Below are positions 10,740-24,616 of a stretch of DNA of 64,000 bases, one piece after another (within the stretch, counting starts at the first letter, position 1; each line of letters starts with the position of its first letter). This DNA comes from Bimuria novae-zelandiae CBS 107.79. Its lineage: Eukaryota; Ascomycota; Dothideomycetes; Pleosporales; Didymosphaeriaceae. Where the stretch lies: contig ML976699.1 of assembly GCA_010015655.1 (NCBI GenBank), positions 248,001 through 312,000 on the forward strand. Reading direction: 5' to 3'. The notes below the pieces were generated by a model. The model made no database searches and was not told the origin of the DNA. It saw only the letters and a program-made list of their open reading frames with translations. The position numbers were made by a program, and so were the translations under genes.

Positions 10740-12050
10740 TATAACTAAGGCAAATACACTAACTTTTTTTATTTTTAATGTACTATAAAGTATATTATAT
10801 AATTTAGGAAGACTTATAAGGTACTATCTATAGCTTTTACTAGTATAAGCAATTATTAAGCGTATAAAGCTAAGGTAAAATAACTATAAAATTTATAAAG
10901 CTTTTAAAGTTAACCAAAAAACTATATATAAATATAGGCTTAACTAAAAAGCATTTAATATATTATATTTCTTATAATGCATGTGCTAAGGCAGAAAACT
11001 ATTACTCTATTAATATTATAAAAACGCGTTAGTAGAGCTCCTCTAAGGTAAACCTATATTATATACTAATAAAATGCAGGCTTTAGTGCTTACTAACTTT
11101 AATATATAGGTTTCCGCGACGACTATTACTAGAGCTCTAGCTAGCATAAAGTAGAGTTAAAAAGCTACGTTAAAAGCTACTACTAAATGCTATGAAGGTC
11201 TCTATCGAGTATTCCGTGCGCGCTGCCAGTAAATATATTGGCCTAATTAGATTATCTGCCTCGACAAGAGCGCTTGCAATGAGAGAACCGACGATAGAAA
11301 GTATGCCTGGTCGACCATAAACACACCGACAAACGTGCAATACTTGGCGCGACGCTTAGAAAGATGGAGCTTACTCCTTGCTATAAATATAGATTGCTAC
11401 GTTAATTATATAATATATTAAGGAACTATTACTATAGAACTATTAAAACAGTTTCTAGTAAATAAAATACTTTCCTATTATAATCCTTAGCTAGGAAAAT
11501 AATTAGTAATAGTCCTTAATAACGCCTCTATTTGTAGATTAAAAAAATTATTATATTATATATAGAAGCTAGGGTTATACTTAAATACCTATTACTATAC
11601 TTACTAAATTTTAACTTAATTAAGTAGACTTCTAAGGCGCTAAAAAGCTAAGTAAAAAAATAGTATAAGCGCGCTTATACGTATAAGAACTTCTAGTATT
11701 TCTTAGACGAAGCAGTGTAGAATATCTACTATAATAGGCTAGCATTCGCGCGAGGTTTCTTTAAATACTATAAGTAAATAGAGTAGGCGCTAGGGGCACT
11801 AGGGGCGCTAAAGACGCGGGGGCAGCGCAACACTAATAGTTTAGTATTTATAACAATATCGTAAAAGTGTCTAAACTATATCTACTATTATTTAAAAAAG
11901 GCTATAATAGCTGCGTAAGGCGTAACTAATATTACTAAATTAAATACTATTATTTATTTTATAATAGCTATTATAGTAGTATAGTTATAGTAGGAGAGGC
12001 ATTAGCGGCATTAATAAAGTATAGTATATTTAATAGATTTTAGTGCTTTT
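10740..12050 (+). pseudogene. Tc1/mariner-type transposase, RIP-degraded
   Basis: The clearest part is 11185-11400, of normal composition, which reads LDKSACNERTDDRKYAWS and INTPTNVQYLARRLERWSLL, the first catalytic Asp region of fungal Tc1-like transposases (usually xDESxxxxRTxxRxxGWs). About 150 bp on, VIVLNNASI stands where VLDNASIH is expected (Asp to Asn), and decayed remains of the spacer to the YLPPYSPDxNPIE motif follow. Everything outside 11185-11400 is AT-rich with many TAG and TAA. Boundaries are approximate. The repeat at 10652-10735 may be its left terminal repeat. Confidence 0.75.
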
Positions 12051-13453
12051 ATAAGTAACTTTACTTAGTAGGCGCGTACTTAGTTAAATCTTAATTAAAA
12101 AGTTAGTTATATAGCCTATACATAAAATATAGGAAGTTTTTACTAATATTTTTTACTTAATTAATTACCTTTTTCTCTCCGTACCTTCTTACGCACTTTT
12201 TACGTTAAATTTTCTTTATATACGCCTACGGCGTCCTCCTTATCGCTCTTTATAAGCCTATTATACTTAGATTACTATAAAATCGCCATTTTATAGAAGT
12301 AAAGGAGTAATAGTACTAATAACTTATAATACTACTTTAATATAGCGTATAGCATCCCCGCATTAGACAGATCTATAAATATATTAAAATTAAGTTACTT
12401 ATAATTAATAACGTTAATAAGTACATTTTTAACTTTATATATCTTTTTAGCTATTATTTACTATTTTTACAAGTTAAAGAAGTGTTAAGTTTAATAATCA
12501 AGCTCTATTATATTTTTATAAGTTAAGTCTTATTACGCTAATAAGCTTTTAAAAGTTATAAAAGGCGTTATATCTTGTGCCTAAATTTACTACTACTAGC
12601 TAATAATTTAATTTTATACTAATTAACTTATAAAGAACAAGTTAGTTGTAATTACTTTTATAAAGTTATTTATATTAAGCTTAAATCTAGTACCCTTTTT
12701 AATTAATTTTTATAATGTCTTCTCCTTCGCAGTTCTTTCTTCAGTTAGTAATAGACTTAAGCGTATATTATTATATAGCTTATTAATTATATACTTTTCC
12801 TTTATTACATTACGCGCCTATGCTACTACTATAGTACTACTTATTAAGTAATAGTTTTTAAAATAATTAGGTTGTCTGGACGTACGTTTAACCTAGCACA
12901 CGTATAGATAGTTAGTATAGTAAGTATCCTGGCATTACCATTTATTGCGTATGGCGACTATAGGGCCCTCGCCGACGGCAGTATACGCAAGAACCTCTAG
13001 CAGGTTATATAACTAGCGATAGGTTGTGGTAAGTCGCGGCAGAGAGGTTTAAAGGCTTTATAAGCCTAATATCTTTATATTACGCATCTAATTATTTTAA
13101 CTAGTTTTTAGCTCTACTAGCGTTAAATTAAAGTTAATATAAGTAACTTTAATAATAGACTCCTTTTTTAACTTATACGTGCGCTTGATAATCTATATAA
13201 ATATAATATTATTACTATACTTAAGTAACTACATAAGTCTTTATTGCTTAGGCAAGCTTCGTATATATAACTATAGTTAAATTTTTAACTACTATTTTAA
13301 TTAGCAGAATTAACTATATAAAGTTTTATATAACTTTATTTACTTAGTGCTAGAGCTCTACGCAAAAGTACGTACGTATTTTTATTTTAGTATTAAATTT
13401 TATTTTATTTTCTTTTTTATGTAGGAATGCGCGCTAGCGGCAGGTAATATATA
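12051..13453. other. AT-rich, RIP-degraded DNA, not assigned
   Basis: Dense in TA, with stops in all frames. A patch at about 12870-13040 has more normal composition but no recognisable protein. It is probably an old transposon. Confidence 0.4.
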
Positions 13454-13458
13454 GCTTA

Positions 13459-13908
13459 TGTTATGAGGCTCTCACACCTTATTCCGATCCGGGTTAGGGT
13501 AGTAAGGTATCGTGGTGCTTTACAGGTTATTTAATAGTATAAGTTAATACAACACTTAGCACGTGACTAGATAATTTAATCTTATAATAAATAAGATAAC
13601 TATTAGTCTATATAAGAGAACGTACTCGCATAGAAGATATGTAAGTTAACTATAAGGAGCATAACAAAGGAAAACCGTCCTATATATATATCCTCCTTGT
13701 CCTATAGAATCCCACGATGTCCCATATCCTGGCGCCGTGGGATCCCATGGGATTTCCTAGGACGTCACGTGATTAGAGGGTCACGTGGTCCCACAGTGTC
13801 CCATGGTCTTGGCGTCTGGGATAGCCTGGGACGTTACGTAATCCTGAGGTGGGGCCTGGATGCCGTCATAAGGCTCTCCGTCCCACCGTCGAGTTCTGGA
13901 TTGTAATA
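13459..13908 (-). repeat. Gypsy-4 3' LTR
   Basis: It starts TGTTATGAGGCTCTCACACC and ends at 13908 (GTAATA, where the other LTR has GTAACA). It carries two CACGTG sites (13764-13773 and from 13780) and a palindromic GGGATCCCATGGGAT block near 13739. It differs from the right LTR mainly by transitions. Confidence 0.93.
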
Positions 13909-14012
13909 CTATCCTCCTCCTTCCTCTGCATGTTCTTATGCAGTAGCTAATATCCTTTTAAAGTATCCTTTATTATTATTCTATTAGAGATTAAATAAAT
14001 TTAATTAGTTAA

Positions 14013-14300
14013 ATTACTATAGTGTCCTGTAAATACTACGTAAAGAAGTGCTTAACTTATAAGCTATCTTCTCTTAAGATATAGTATAATAACTATTATA
14101 AGAATGGCGTTGCGAAGTGTAAGCTAGTAGAACCTGTAGTTTTAAATTTTTCTTTAATTAATTTTAAGATAGATAGGCTTAAGCGCCTAAAGGAGGCGGC
14201 AATGGTTAAGGAAGAAGTAGTTATAGCTGCCCTTTAGGCTATCTATAATAAAAAAAAAGTTATTAAAGTAAAAGCATTTACTTAAGAAGCGTAAGGGAAA
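14013..14300 (+). pseudogene. Antisense ORF remnant of Gypsy-4 with Zn2Cys6-like spacing
   Basis: On the plus strand, opposite to gag-pol and just inside the 3' LTR, the frame containing GTG 14022 reads VSCKYYVKKCLTYKLSSLKI, a stop, then YNNYYKNGVAKCKLVEP. Treating four TAC/TAT codons as former TGC/TGT Cys codons gives CX2CX6CX8CX2CX7C, close to the pattern in the other three elements. A Lys/Glu-rich stretch follows (DRLKRLKEAAMVKEEVV). The start Met is not visible; an ATA stands two codons before SCK. This is the most decayed of the four copies, so the reading is less certain than in Gypsy-1 to Gypsy-3. Confidence 0.5.
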
Positions 14301-17300
14301 GCTCCTTACTAACTTAATAAAATTTATTAAGGAGATTAAACGTCTTAAAGAGATAAAATTATTAGGCTAAGATATTACTTAACTAAAAGGGAGTTTTATA
14401 CCTAGCTTCCTTGCCTTAGACTAGTCTATTTATCCTCTACCTTTTAATTTTAATAACTTTAAACCTTTAGCCTTAGCTTCTTTAGATGCTCTTAGTAGAA
14501 CTTCTCTAAGATTTCTTTATAGTTAGTAAGGTTCCCTACTAGTTCTTATATATTATGGCTCTCTAGCTATCCTTCCTATTTTACTAAGTACTTATACTAA
14601 CGCCTAATCTTCTATAGATCCCTAATTACCTTAACCTTATACTCTTTATTCTTAAGTTTAAGTTATATCTTTAGCTTAGCATTTGGTGGTGCTGGTTCTA
14701 ATAATAACTTATAAAAGACTAGGTAGATACGTGTATTTATAGGTAACTATAGTTTAAAATTTACTAGTCCTTTAACCTCTTAAACCTTAAATAGTCCCTT
14801 TTAAAGGTTATCTAGTTTCTTACTTAGTCTTATAGTTTTAAGGTTTTTTTCGCGAGAGGAGGACTCTATCCCCCTTTTTAAAAGTTAGTTTTATAATTCT
14901 TTTTTTATTTGCCTATCGCGCTAGTTATTTATTACGCTACGCGATATTCTCGTGTAGTGTTTTATATAGATCCTGTATAAGTTTGGCTTTGTTAGCTACG
15001 TTCTTTGCAACGCTTTAGATATCTAATAAATCCTAGTAAGTCGTCAGCTCACATCCATGGTTGGCGTAGTATGGCGAGTACCCTGTAGTCGCCAATCTTG
15101 CGCTATTGTATGCTAGTTAAGCTATTAGTAATAGCTTAACCTAATTATCTTAAAGCTTGTTTACATATATTTAAAGATATTATTCTAGTATTTAGTTTAT
15201 GCGCTCTATGTAGCCGTCTATTTTAAAGTAAAAGCTTGTTATAAGCTTATGCTTAATCCCTAATTTAGCCGTAAATATAGTCTAATATAATAATATGAAT
15301 ATCTTAGCCTTATCTATAATAAATTTGTTAGGTTGTTTAACCTGTAATATTAGTTCTCTTTCTACTATATAGGCTAGCTCTTCTGCTAACATAGCTTCCC
15401 TAATTAGTATAAACCTTAACTCCTTAGTAAGTTAATAGATTATAACTAAAATTAAGTCGTAGAAGTCCTTGTTTCCTAGTGCTAATAATACTAGTAATTT
15501 TATAATAAAGTCTATAATTACAATAGACTACAGTCTTAGGGGTAGCTATAGTAGCTATAAAAGGCTATAGGGCTTATATCTCTTAAGCTTATTCTTATAA
15601 TAGGCTAAATAGTTGCCTATTACCTTCTATACTACTTAGCGTAGCCTAGGGATGGCATATTCGTTCGCAATTTAACACATTATTTTAGTAATTTTTAGGT
15701 GTCCTTAGTCTCTATCTTCGTGTAACTTCTTAATTAGTAATAGAGCTATTTATTTGCTAATCTAGATGTAGTTTTAATAGTCTCGTGTTATTAATCTTAT
15801 AGCTTAGTAAAGATTATACGCTTAGCAATCCTTGTCTATAAGCCTATTATAATCCTGTATCCTATCTATAGCTAGTCTATAATAGGTAAAGTCTACGCGT
15901 TGCACCTCTAGTGCTAGCGCGAGCTATATTTTATTATAGCGAAGGGTTTTATCCTTCGCGTAGGTTAGGATTATAATATAGTTACTGCTATTATCTTCTT
16001 CTATAAGATCTAATTATCTACTAAGTGCGTCTACTACAGCGTTTACGTTTTCTAGCAAATGCGTAATACAGAAGTTAAATTCTACTATCTATTTTAACTA
16101 TCTAGCTTATTATTAATTAAGCTTTTTGGTCGTTGTAAAGCGCGTAAGATTAAGATAATTAAAAAACACCTTTATTTAGTATTTAGCTCCCTTAAGCTAT
16201 ACTTCTTATTACTTAAAATAGTTAATAATAGCTAGTAGTTCTTTATTATAAATCTTATAATTAAGCTCTACTCCTAAGAGTTTCCTTACGTAATAGAAGA
16301 CTAGTCTCTACTTCTTATTATTATATTTTTATAGCAGTGCAGCTCCTAGCGCATAATCTAATACGTTTATATAAATATAATGTTATTATTCTAGGTCGTA
16401 CATTTACAGTAGGGATGCTATTAGGAATAGGCGTTTTAGCTATTTAAAGACTTACTTCTTTACTTCCTGCAGAGATTGCTATTTTCCTATTTTTATAAGT
16501 TCTATTAGTAGAGCGGTGACTTTTAAGTAGTTTCTAATAAATTTACGGCAGAAGTTAATAAAGCCTAAAAAGGATTAAATATCCTTTACTAATTTAGGCA
16601 GTAGCTATTCTTCTATTATCGCGATTTTTTTTAGGTCTATCTTAACACCTTCCCGGGATATTACGAATCCCAGGTATTCCGTTTCCGTGACATAGAATTT
16701 ATATTTCTTAGGGTGTAGGAGCAATCTATGCTCCTGTAACTTTTACAACGCCTTGTGAACATGTTCCTTATGTTTTTCTAGTGTTCTACTCGAGTATATT
16801 AATAAATTATCGAGGTACGCCGTGCAGAATACGTCTAGGTATTTATATAATACTTAATTTATTAGTTTTTAGAAGGTTACTAGTGCGTTAGTTAGCCCTA
16901 TTAGTATAATTATATATTTAAAAAGCTTATATCGCGTGTGGAAAGCTGTCTTTTACTTATAGCTTTTTATAATTTAAATTCTATAGAATCTATCCTAGAC
17001 GTTAAATTTTATAAACTACTTAGCTCCTTAGAGTCGATCCATAAGCTCCGTTATTAGTAGTAATAAGTAGTAGTTTTTAACTATAATAACATTTAACTAT
17101 TTATAATCTACACAGAGTCGTAGCCTGCTATCTTTTTTCTAAATAAAGAGTATAGGAAAGGCCGCAGGAGTTTAACTAGGTCTTTATTTCCCTAAGCGTA
17201 GATTTTTCTATATTAGCTCTTTTAACTCTTTCTCTTATTTATAGGTAAGGGGCCTTAGGCGTTTTAGCCGTAGCTTAGCTCCTTTTACTAGTAGTATCTC

Positions 17301-19321
17301 GTAATCCCACTCCTTATGTTTGGGCAGGACAGTCTTATTATATTCCTTAAATAGGTCTATAAATTCCTTATATTCTTCTAGCAGACCTAGGTCCTTAGGA
17401 ACTATCTTAGTTTTCTAGACCTATATATAGTGTACCTGTCCTAGGTATTACTTTAAGATCCTGTCTATCTTACATACTAATATTTTTTATATCTTAGATA
17501 GTTAGCTCCTTTTCTTTGCCTAAGGTTAGGGAGTTTCCCTTCTACTAGGGCTTATCTAAGCCGTCGCTAGTAGATTCTGGGGGAGGATTATTTATTTAAT
17601 CTAGTTTATCTATAGATTGTGCTATTCTAGCCATTCGTATCTAATAATAGCTTTAATGTCTCCCATTTCTGCGATAGTAAAGACGTGTTGGCTCTCTAGG
17701 CCTTCTATATTAACTTATACCAGCGCTGTCTCGAGGCGCAGCTAACTATTACTATATCCTTATAATTAGGTCCTGTTTGTAAGTCTTATCTATAGTAGTA
17801 TCTTCTTATTATAATATAGTATATCGTGTCTTTTAACTACTTATAAGGTAATTAGACATGCGTTTGCCCCTAGGTTAATAAGTGCTATAATATAATATCC
17901 GTGTATTATAATATTCTTAATTAAGCATTTCTTAACTTAGCAAGTGTTAACTTAATAAGCTATAATAATTACACTATTACTAGTATAGCTTATTACCTAA
18001 TAATAATTTAGTTTTTTAAGTCCTTAGAGTCCTTAGACTTGTTTTAGCCCTCCTATAAGGCTTCTGCCTCCTAGATCTATCCCTTAAGCTAGGCTAGTTT
18101 TAATATTTCTTTAATTTAGTACTATTTATATTACTATTAGTATAGCGTATAGGTTTCTCTAATCCTATTAGATTTATATACTCCTTAAATCCTATATTAC
18201 GGACAATTTAAAGTAAGATATTTATTTAGGGCTAATACACTATACCTTAAGTAGCTATTAAAAGAGGCTACTTCCTCTTATAGGCTTAGGTGCACGAAGC
18301 ACTATAAGTTATATTAGTTTTAACTAATTATTAAGTAGTCTACGTCCTTTCCTAGCTATGTATTCCTTATTATTATACTAGTGTCGCGGGGGTCTAAGCC
18401 CTAAGGGAACTAGCCTATTTCGAACTTCTATTACCTATATATCTTATAGGTACTATTAAAATATCTATACTACTTATTCTACTTATAGTACTTAGTTTAA
18501 TAGAGTAGAAAGTACTTATAGTAATTATTAGGTAACGTGGTTCACCACCGAGCGGGCCAACCCCACCGAGCGGGCCACTTTTTAAAAGTCAGTCTATTGC
18601 GAAGCGCCTCCTACAACACCACTACAATTTACTATAATTCGCAGAACATAGAAATACTATTTAGACTTATTGCTATTAGATGCATCTATAATTTCTACTG
18701 CGCAGGTGCGAGCGTTGTGGCCAGCTTCGCCGCAACGTCCGCAGCGCCTCTGCCCACGCACCCTCTTTGCAGACTCTTCACCCTCCTTTTGCCCACTACT
18801 ATCCTTTTTAGCTATTAAATCGACTACCTCTCTTACTATAAGTGTCTTAGCTGCCTGAATATACTTCCTCTTTTAACTTTTTACCTTTATTACTATCTTT
18901 ACTACCTTATAAAGCCCTGCTATTTTTTATTATATTAATACTGTTTCGTGCCCTATTAATGCAACACTTTTATTAAGCTACTTAATAGCTCTAAGAAGCG
19001 GAGAAACTAGTAAATCTCTATACTTTTATACACGCTTACAAACTAGCGTTAACTAAGCCTCTATCTCGCGGAGGTTGCTTAATGTTTTTAATTCCTATAA
19101 GGTGTCCTCTACGTTAGGTAGAGTTAGCGTATAAAGAACCATATTAAGTCTTAATAACACTGCCTCTAGGTCGTATAGGACTAATCTAGCGCCTCTAAAG
19201 CCTGCGCAGATATTCGCCTTTATTATTACTTTCTTAAAAGCTACTTTAAAGGCTAGTAAAAAGACCTCTTTCTTAATCTGCTTAGTGCCGTACCGTGCTA
19301 AGCTACTAATCTCATTACTGT

Positions 19322-22300
19322 TGTCCGATTATACGGCCTCTATCTGTTGTGGATATGAGGCTGGAACACTTTCTTATTTGTACCATTCTGAATAAGGCTA
19401 GCGCTGCATTGGCACTTTCAGGATCCTCGCACACATCTACATTCCAGACAGATCAGAAGACGACAATCAATCAATCCATTATTACATCTATCAACTTATC
19501 TATCGCATTATCTTAAAGTGACAGAACACTATTAAATCTAATAATTAAGAGTCTTATTGCCTCCGCTAAGCCAACTGCAATAGCCCTATCGACCCTTAGA
19601 GATCCCACAGTAATCCTAACTAACCACACGAACTACACACCGTGGCTAAACTAACTAAAAATAAAATCCTAATTCCTAAAGGTCTAGAACATTATCAACC
19701 CAGCGCTAATAGATGAACCAAGACAGAAACCCGCAATGCCGATACCTCCCGCGATAGGCAACTACCAGCCAAGCACGGCGTATACGACTGCGAATCCGAA
19801 CAATATGCCAACAATGCCCTCACATCTTTCGACGGCAGGCGCGAAAGCATACAAAGACGATAGCGATTATCACAAAGGACAGCTAGAGATATACAAGATC
19901 ATGGATCGCGAATACTGAGAGGAACAGGCTAGCCTAAACTAAGTAGTTACTATTATCTAATTAACAGTTTCTGCGCATCTCTAGAATAACTACTACCTCT
20001 TAAATTAATTAATTAGGTAGTAGATTAACAACCTTATAATTATAGTTAGGGTAGACCTGCAAGACGAATACAGATAATTAAGGGCAAGATACTAAGAAGC
20101 CCTTAAGCTAATAAGAATAGCTAGATTATAGGCTACATGGCTATCTAAGTACGATTATGCAGCCACAAAAGCAGAGACTAATTAGGTCTTAGAGCTTTAA
20201 AGGCTAGACTTAGTCAAAGAAGACTTTATAAAGGCAGTTGTCCATGTCGCACCTATATAGGTAACGACCTTCTAGTAATATAGAAGCAAGGATGCAGCTG
20301 TCTCACGGAAGCACATAATAAAACTCTTTTAAGACTACATAATCTTATAGCACCTAATTGAGGGTAAATAAAAGGGCGCTTTTACTACTGCAGGTTCATC
20401 TCTCGCTGACGGTGGTGAATCCACCTAGGCTACAGACAGGGACGCCTCTCTTGTGGATAAAGTAGCAACATTAAAACATCAGGGTAGACCTCGTAAACAA
20501 CAAAATAATAGTCAACGTACCAGAGCCAAGCGGTCCGCGATTACAGATAATAAGCTAGCGGCAGCTAGTAGCCTTAAGTGCCCTGCTTATAAACAACGCT
20601 ATAGTCTACAAAACTGCTTCTACGCTTTCCCAGACAAATAACCAGAATGGTTTAGGCCAAAGCTAAGCATGGTTACCCTAATTAAGTTTAGGCTAGAGAA
20701 TGACCCTGCGCTTTAAGAAAGCCTAAGAATAACAAAGAGGGCTAGATTATAGGCACCTATAATTAAATTATCGCATACTCCTACTCTAACTCGAATTACT
20801 AAGGCTAATAATAAGTGACTAGATGGACGCAAGATTACTAAAATCCTAGCGAGCTTTAACGCCGCATCTTTCCACACCAAATTAAACATATACCTATTGC
20901 GATGCTTAGCCATACTTAATTTAGGCATAACCTGCCATATCTTTAACAATATTGATCGCTTTATCTTATACTGGCCACTGGCGCCAGGAGACTTCATATG
21001 GGCAGGGAATATATAAATATAGATTAAAGGATACAGAACTATCTATCTTAACATACAGAGTGTAAGCGGCAATTAAATAATACGGCTAGATAATATAGCC
21101 TATTGCCCTAATCTGCTCTGCAATCTTGTATTATTCTAATTACTCTAGAGGCAAGGCCTTTAGTGGGACACAAGGGCAGACCTAATAACTCTAAAGAGAA
21201 GAGACAATACTGTGCTAGCAGAACTCTAAGAATTGCATAGATAATAGGTGTTAGAATATAGAATAAGGCTAGTAGGTAGTATTCCTACTAATACTGCGCA
21301 CGCCACTCACAAGACTAACACACGCACGAAATAAAGACCACAGAAGGCAAATGTATAAACCTAGCACTAGCGATTAGGCTATCTAGGCCCTTAGGCCCTC
21401 GAATACCTCGTGTAGTAATCTAAGGGGGTAAGGATTAAAGGTCTCCCTATAGTTAAATGTAACGCCTGCGGTAAAGCAAAACTGAAACAGCAAATACGCC
21501 GGCAAGCCAGGGAGCGAACTAAAGGCCCTGGCGAGCGAGTCGTAATAGACTTTCACGACTATAAAGTAGATAGCTTAACAAGAGAGAAGAGCTAAATACT
21601 AATTACTAATTAATTCTCTAGCTTCGCATGGGACTTCTACTTTAAGGATAACTACCTAGCACGGTTAATTATTAAATTACTTAGCACTTTTATATAGTTT
21701 ATAGAAGTATAATACAATATTATAGTAAAAGTAATTAAATCTAATAACAAGATCTTCTCTATTAAGGCTAATGTTAAGAAGTGGTGCGCAGCGCAAGGTA
21801 TTAAGATTAAGCTTTTAGTACTAGATACTTAAGTATAAAATAGAGGAGTAGAACGCTTAGGAGGTGTAATTAAGGAGAAAGCGCGCATAATGCGACTTAA
21901 CTCTAATCTACTATAGTAGATGTGGCCTAAGATTACGCGAGCCGCGGTCTACCTGTATAATTAAACGCTAAACTACACTAACCAATAGCGATCTCTATAT
22001 AAAGTGTTCTTTATAACAGTAGCCTTTTAGAACGGCATTGTTACCTAACTAAAGAAGCCTAATTAAGCTTACCTAAAAGTATATAGCTGCAAAGCGTTTG
22101 CGATAACTAATAACACAAAACGTGGCAAAAGCAGGCTTTAGAGGCTTGACCCTAAAGCATAGATTAGCTACCTTGTTAGCTATAGATTAACTAATATCTA
22201 GAGAATATAGATTCCCTCTCTAGCAAAGACAATTAGTACTCGCGATGTAATATTTGATAAGGATACTGTGTTCTTAGGCAAAACCAAAGACCTAATAGAC

Positions 22301-24616
22301 AACCTTATGCACAGCATATTAGAAGAAATAGCAGCCTAGGTACGATTAGTAGAGTTACCTCCCTCACCTTAACAAGAGCAAGCTATTGAGTCCTTTTTTA
22401 AGGATAAGATAATTAGTGAAGCGCTAGAGGTTGAAGGAGCTCCTAAGTATAAGTAAGGCAGGAGAGCTAGGTACGAATATCTAACGCCTCTATTAACACC
22501 GCTACTAGTGGCACTCCTTGCACAACTAATGGCAGGAGGCGATTAAGCTAGACTACCCTAAGAGTTATAAACAGGGTAGTTACGAATAAGCCCGTGGGCC
22601 GCAGCCTTTATGGCAGGCACTAAAGCCAGTAGTAACGGTAAATACGAAAGTAAGGCTCTTAATAAGGCGCAGCTTTGACAAATAATTACATTAGGTAAGA
22701 AGCCACATTAAAGCGTGCTTCTAGAGCCACCCACATGCCAAAGCAAGCTCGAAGATCACCTTCTTTATGACATGTGGAAGGAAGCAGAACGATCCCATTT
22801 ATAGAGCCATAAGGAAATGAAGTCTTAGAGCGAGGTTGTAGCAGCTCTAGTGAAGGCAACAGGCCATTAAATCCTTAACTATATGTGGGTATATACCTAC
22901 AAGTTTGATAAACACTATTAATTGCAGAAATGCAAGGCAAGGCTAGTGGTGCGAGGTAATTAACAGCGGCACCTTACCTCGTAAGAAACCTACGCCGTAA
23001 CACTAGCAGGATAATCCTTTCGCATGCTTATAGTAATTATAGCTCGCTTTAACCTAGAGCTTATCTAATATAACGTTACGAACGCGTTTGTTCACGCAAA
23101 GTTAGATAGAGAAATTTACATAAGAATGCCTCGCGGCTACTCGCGAGCAGGCACAGTCCTTTAACTTTATAAAGCACTCTATAGACTGCGTATATCTCTA
23201 TTGCTCTAGCAAAGAGAGTTCACGTTAACACTCCGTGATATTAGCTTTGAAACAGTGCCTTACGAGCCATGCTGCCTTATTAAGGACGGCATCATTATCT
23301 TCTTCTATGTAGATAATCTTATTATTGCCTATTAGAAGAATCGCAAGCCTGTAGCAGAAGTAACTATTATAGAGATAAGAACTAAGTTTACTCTTACTAG
23401 CGGAAAAGACCTGCAGTGGTTTCTAGGGATTGAAATTATTAGGGACCGCTTAAATAGAAAGATCTGGCTTTCGTAAGCTTTATACATCGACAAGATATCG
23501 CGCCTTATTAATTACTATAAGATTCGCCACAATACCTTAATTATAGTAGTCGAACTGCTCCCACGCTTAGGGCTCGTAAGCAAGGCTAAGATTAATTAAT
23601 ACCAGCGTAAAGTTAGATTAATTCTCTATGCTATAGTAACTACACGACTAGATATTACTTTTACAAGTTCTCGATTATCACGATTTCTTTTTAACCTAAG
23701 CAAAGAGCACTAAGTGGCTACTAATTAAGTTCTCCTCTATCTTGCTAATACCAAATTGTTAGGTCTTTAGCTTAGGGATGCAGATACTTTAGAAGTTGCA
23801 AGCGACGCATCTTTCGCTAATAATACACTTAATCGCAAGAGTTTATAAGGATACATTATTAAGCTATTTAGTGGCCTAATTGCCTAGAAAGCAAGCAAGC
23901 AAGATACAGTCACTATATTAATAATAGAGGCCGAACTTCTAGCGCTCTCACAAGTGGCTAAAGAGGCTATCTTTACTTCACGATTACTCCAAGAGCTTCG
24001 GATTACTATAAGCAATTATCTAATCATAATTAACTGCAACAATCAACAAACTATCCGCCTTATTACTAAAGAACTCGCAAAGCTGCAGACCAAGCTCCGC
24101 CATATAAATATCTATAATCACTAGCTAAGGCAAGAAGTCACACGTGGGACTATTAAAGTAGACTATTAACGCTTAGAGGACATGGTTGCAGATAGACTTA
24201 CAAAAGCCCTGCCAATAAACAAATAGAGCAAGTTTCTAGATAAACTAGGACTTGCAAATATATTAGACAAGATCACTAATCAAGAGGTTGCCCTACAGGA
24301 TCTACAGCAAAGGATAGAGGCCTTTAAGTTAGAATAATAGATAGATAAATAATGCGAAGGTCCAGCTTAAGGATAAGCCCAAGCTGAGGGGGTGTGTCCG
24401 ATTATACGGCCTCTATCTGTTGTGGATATGAGGCTGGAACACTTTCTTGTTTGTACCATTCTGAATAAGGCTAGCGCTGCATTGGCACTTTCAGGATCCT
24501 CGCACACATCTGCATTCCAGACAGATCAGAAGACGACAATCAATCAATCCATTATTACATCCATCAACTTATCTATCGCATTATCTTAAAGTGACAGAAC
24601 ACTATCAAATCTGACA
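19322..24616 (+). mobile_element. Copia-1: complete Ty1/Copia retrotransposon, 5295 bp
   Basis: The 222-bp LTRs (19322-19543 and 24395-24616) start TGTCCGATTATACGG and end ..CTGACA (CTAATA in the left copy). The TSD ACTGT is perfect (19317-19321 and 24617-24621). A purine tract (AAGCTGAGGGGGTG) precedes the right LTR. The LTRs differ by a handful of transitions only. Innermost, so youngest, of the Gypsy-4/Pogo-4/Copia-1 nest. Confidence 0.95.
19560..24337 (+). pseudogene. gag-pol: Copia-1 gag-pol, stop-riddled
   Basis: Gag is visible from STLRDPTVILTNHTNYTPWL (about 19595) and has an open stretch 19736-19918. A CCHC-like region follows (CPAYKQRYSLQNC, near 20580-20620, second Cys now Tyr). 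Integrase is seen around 21470-22050 (CNACGKAK; VVIDFHDYK), then reverse transcriptase with ARLVVRGN near 22940, NAFVHAKLDREIYIRMPRGY near 23080 and active site YVDN for YVDD (23306-23317), and RNase H with ASDASFANN near 23800 ending at ADRLTKALP and TAA 24335-24337. The domain order gag-PR-INT-RT-RH identifies Ty1/Copia. RIP-type stops are many. Confidence 0.92.
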
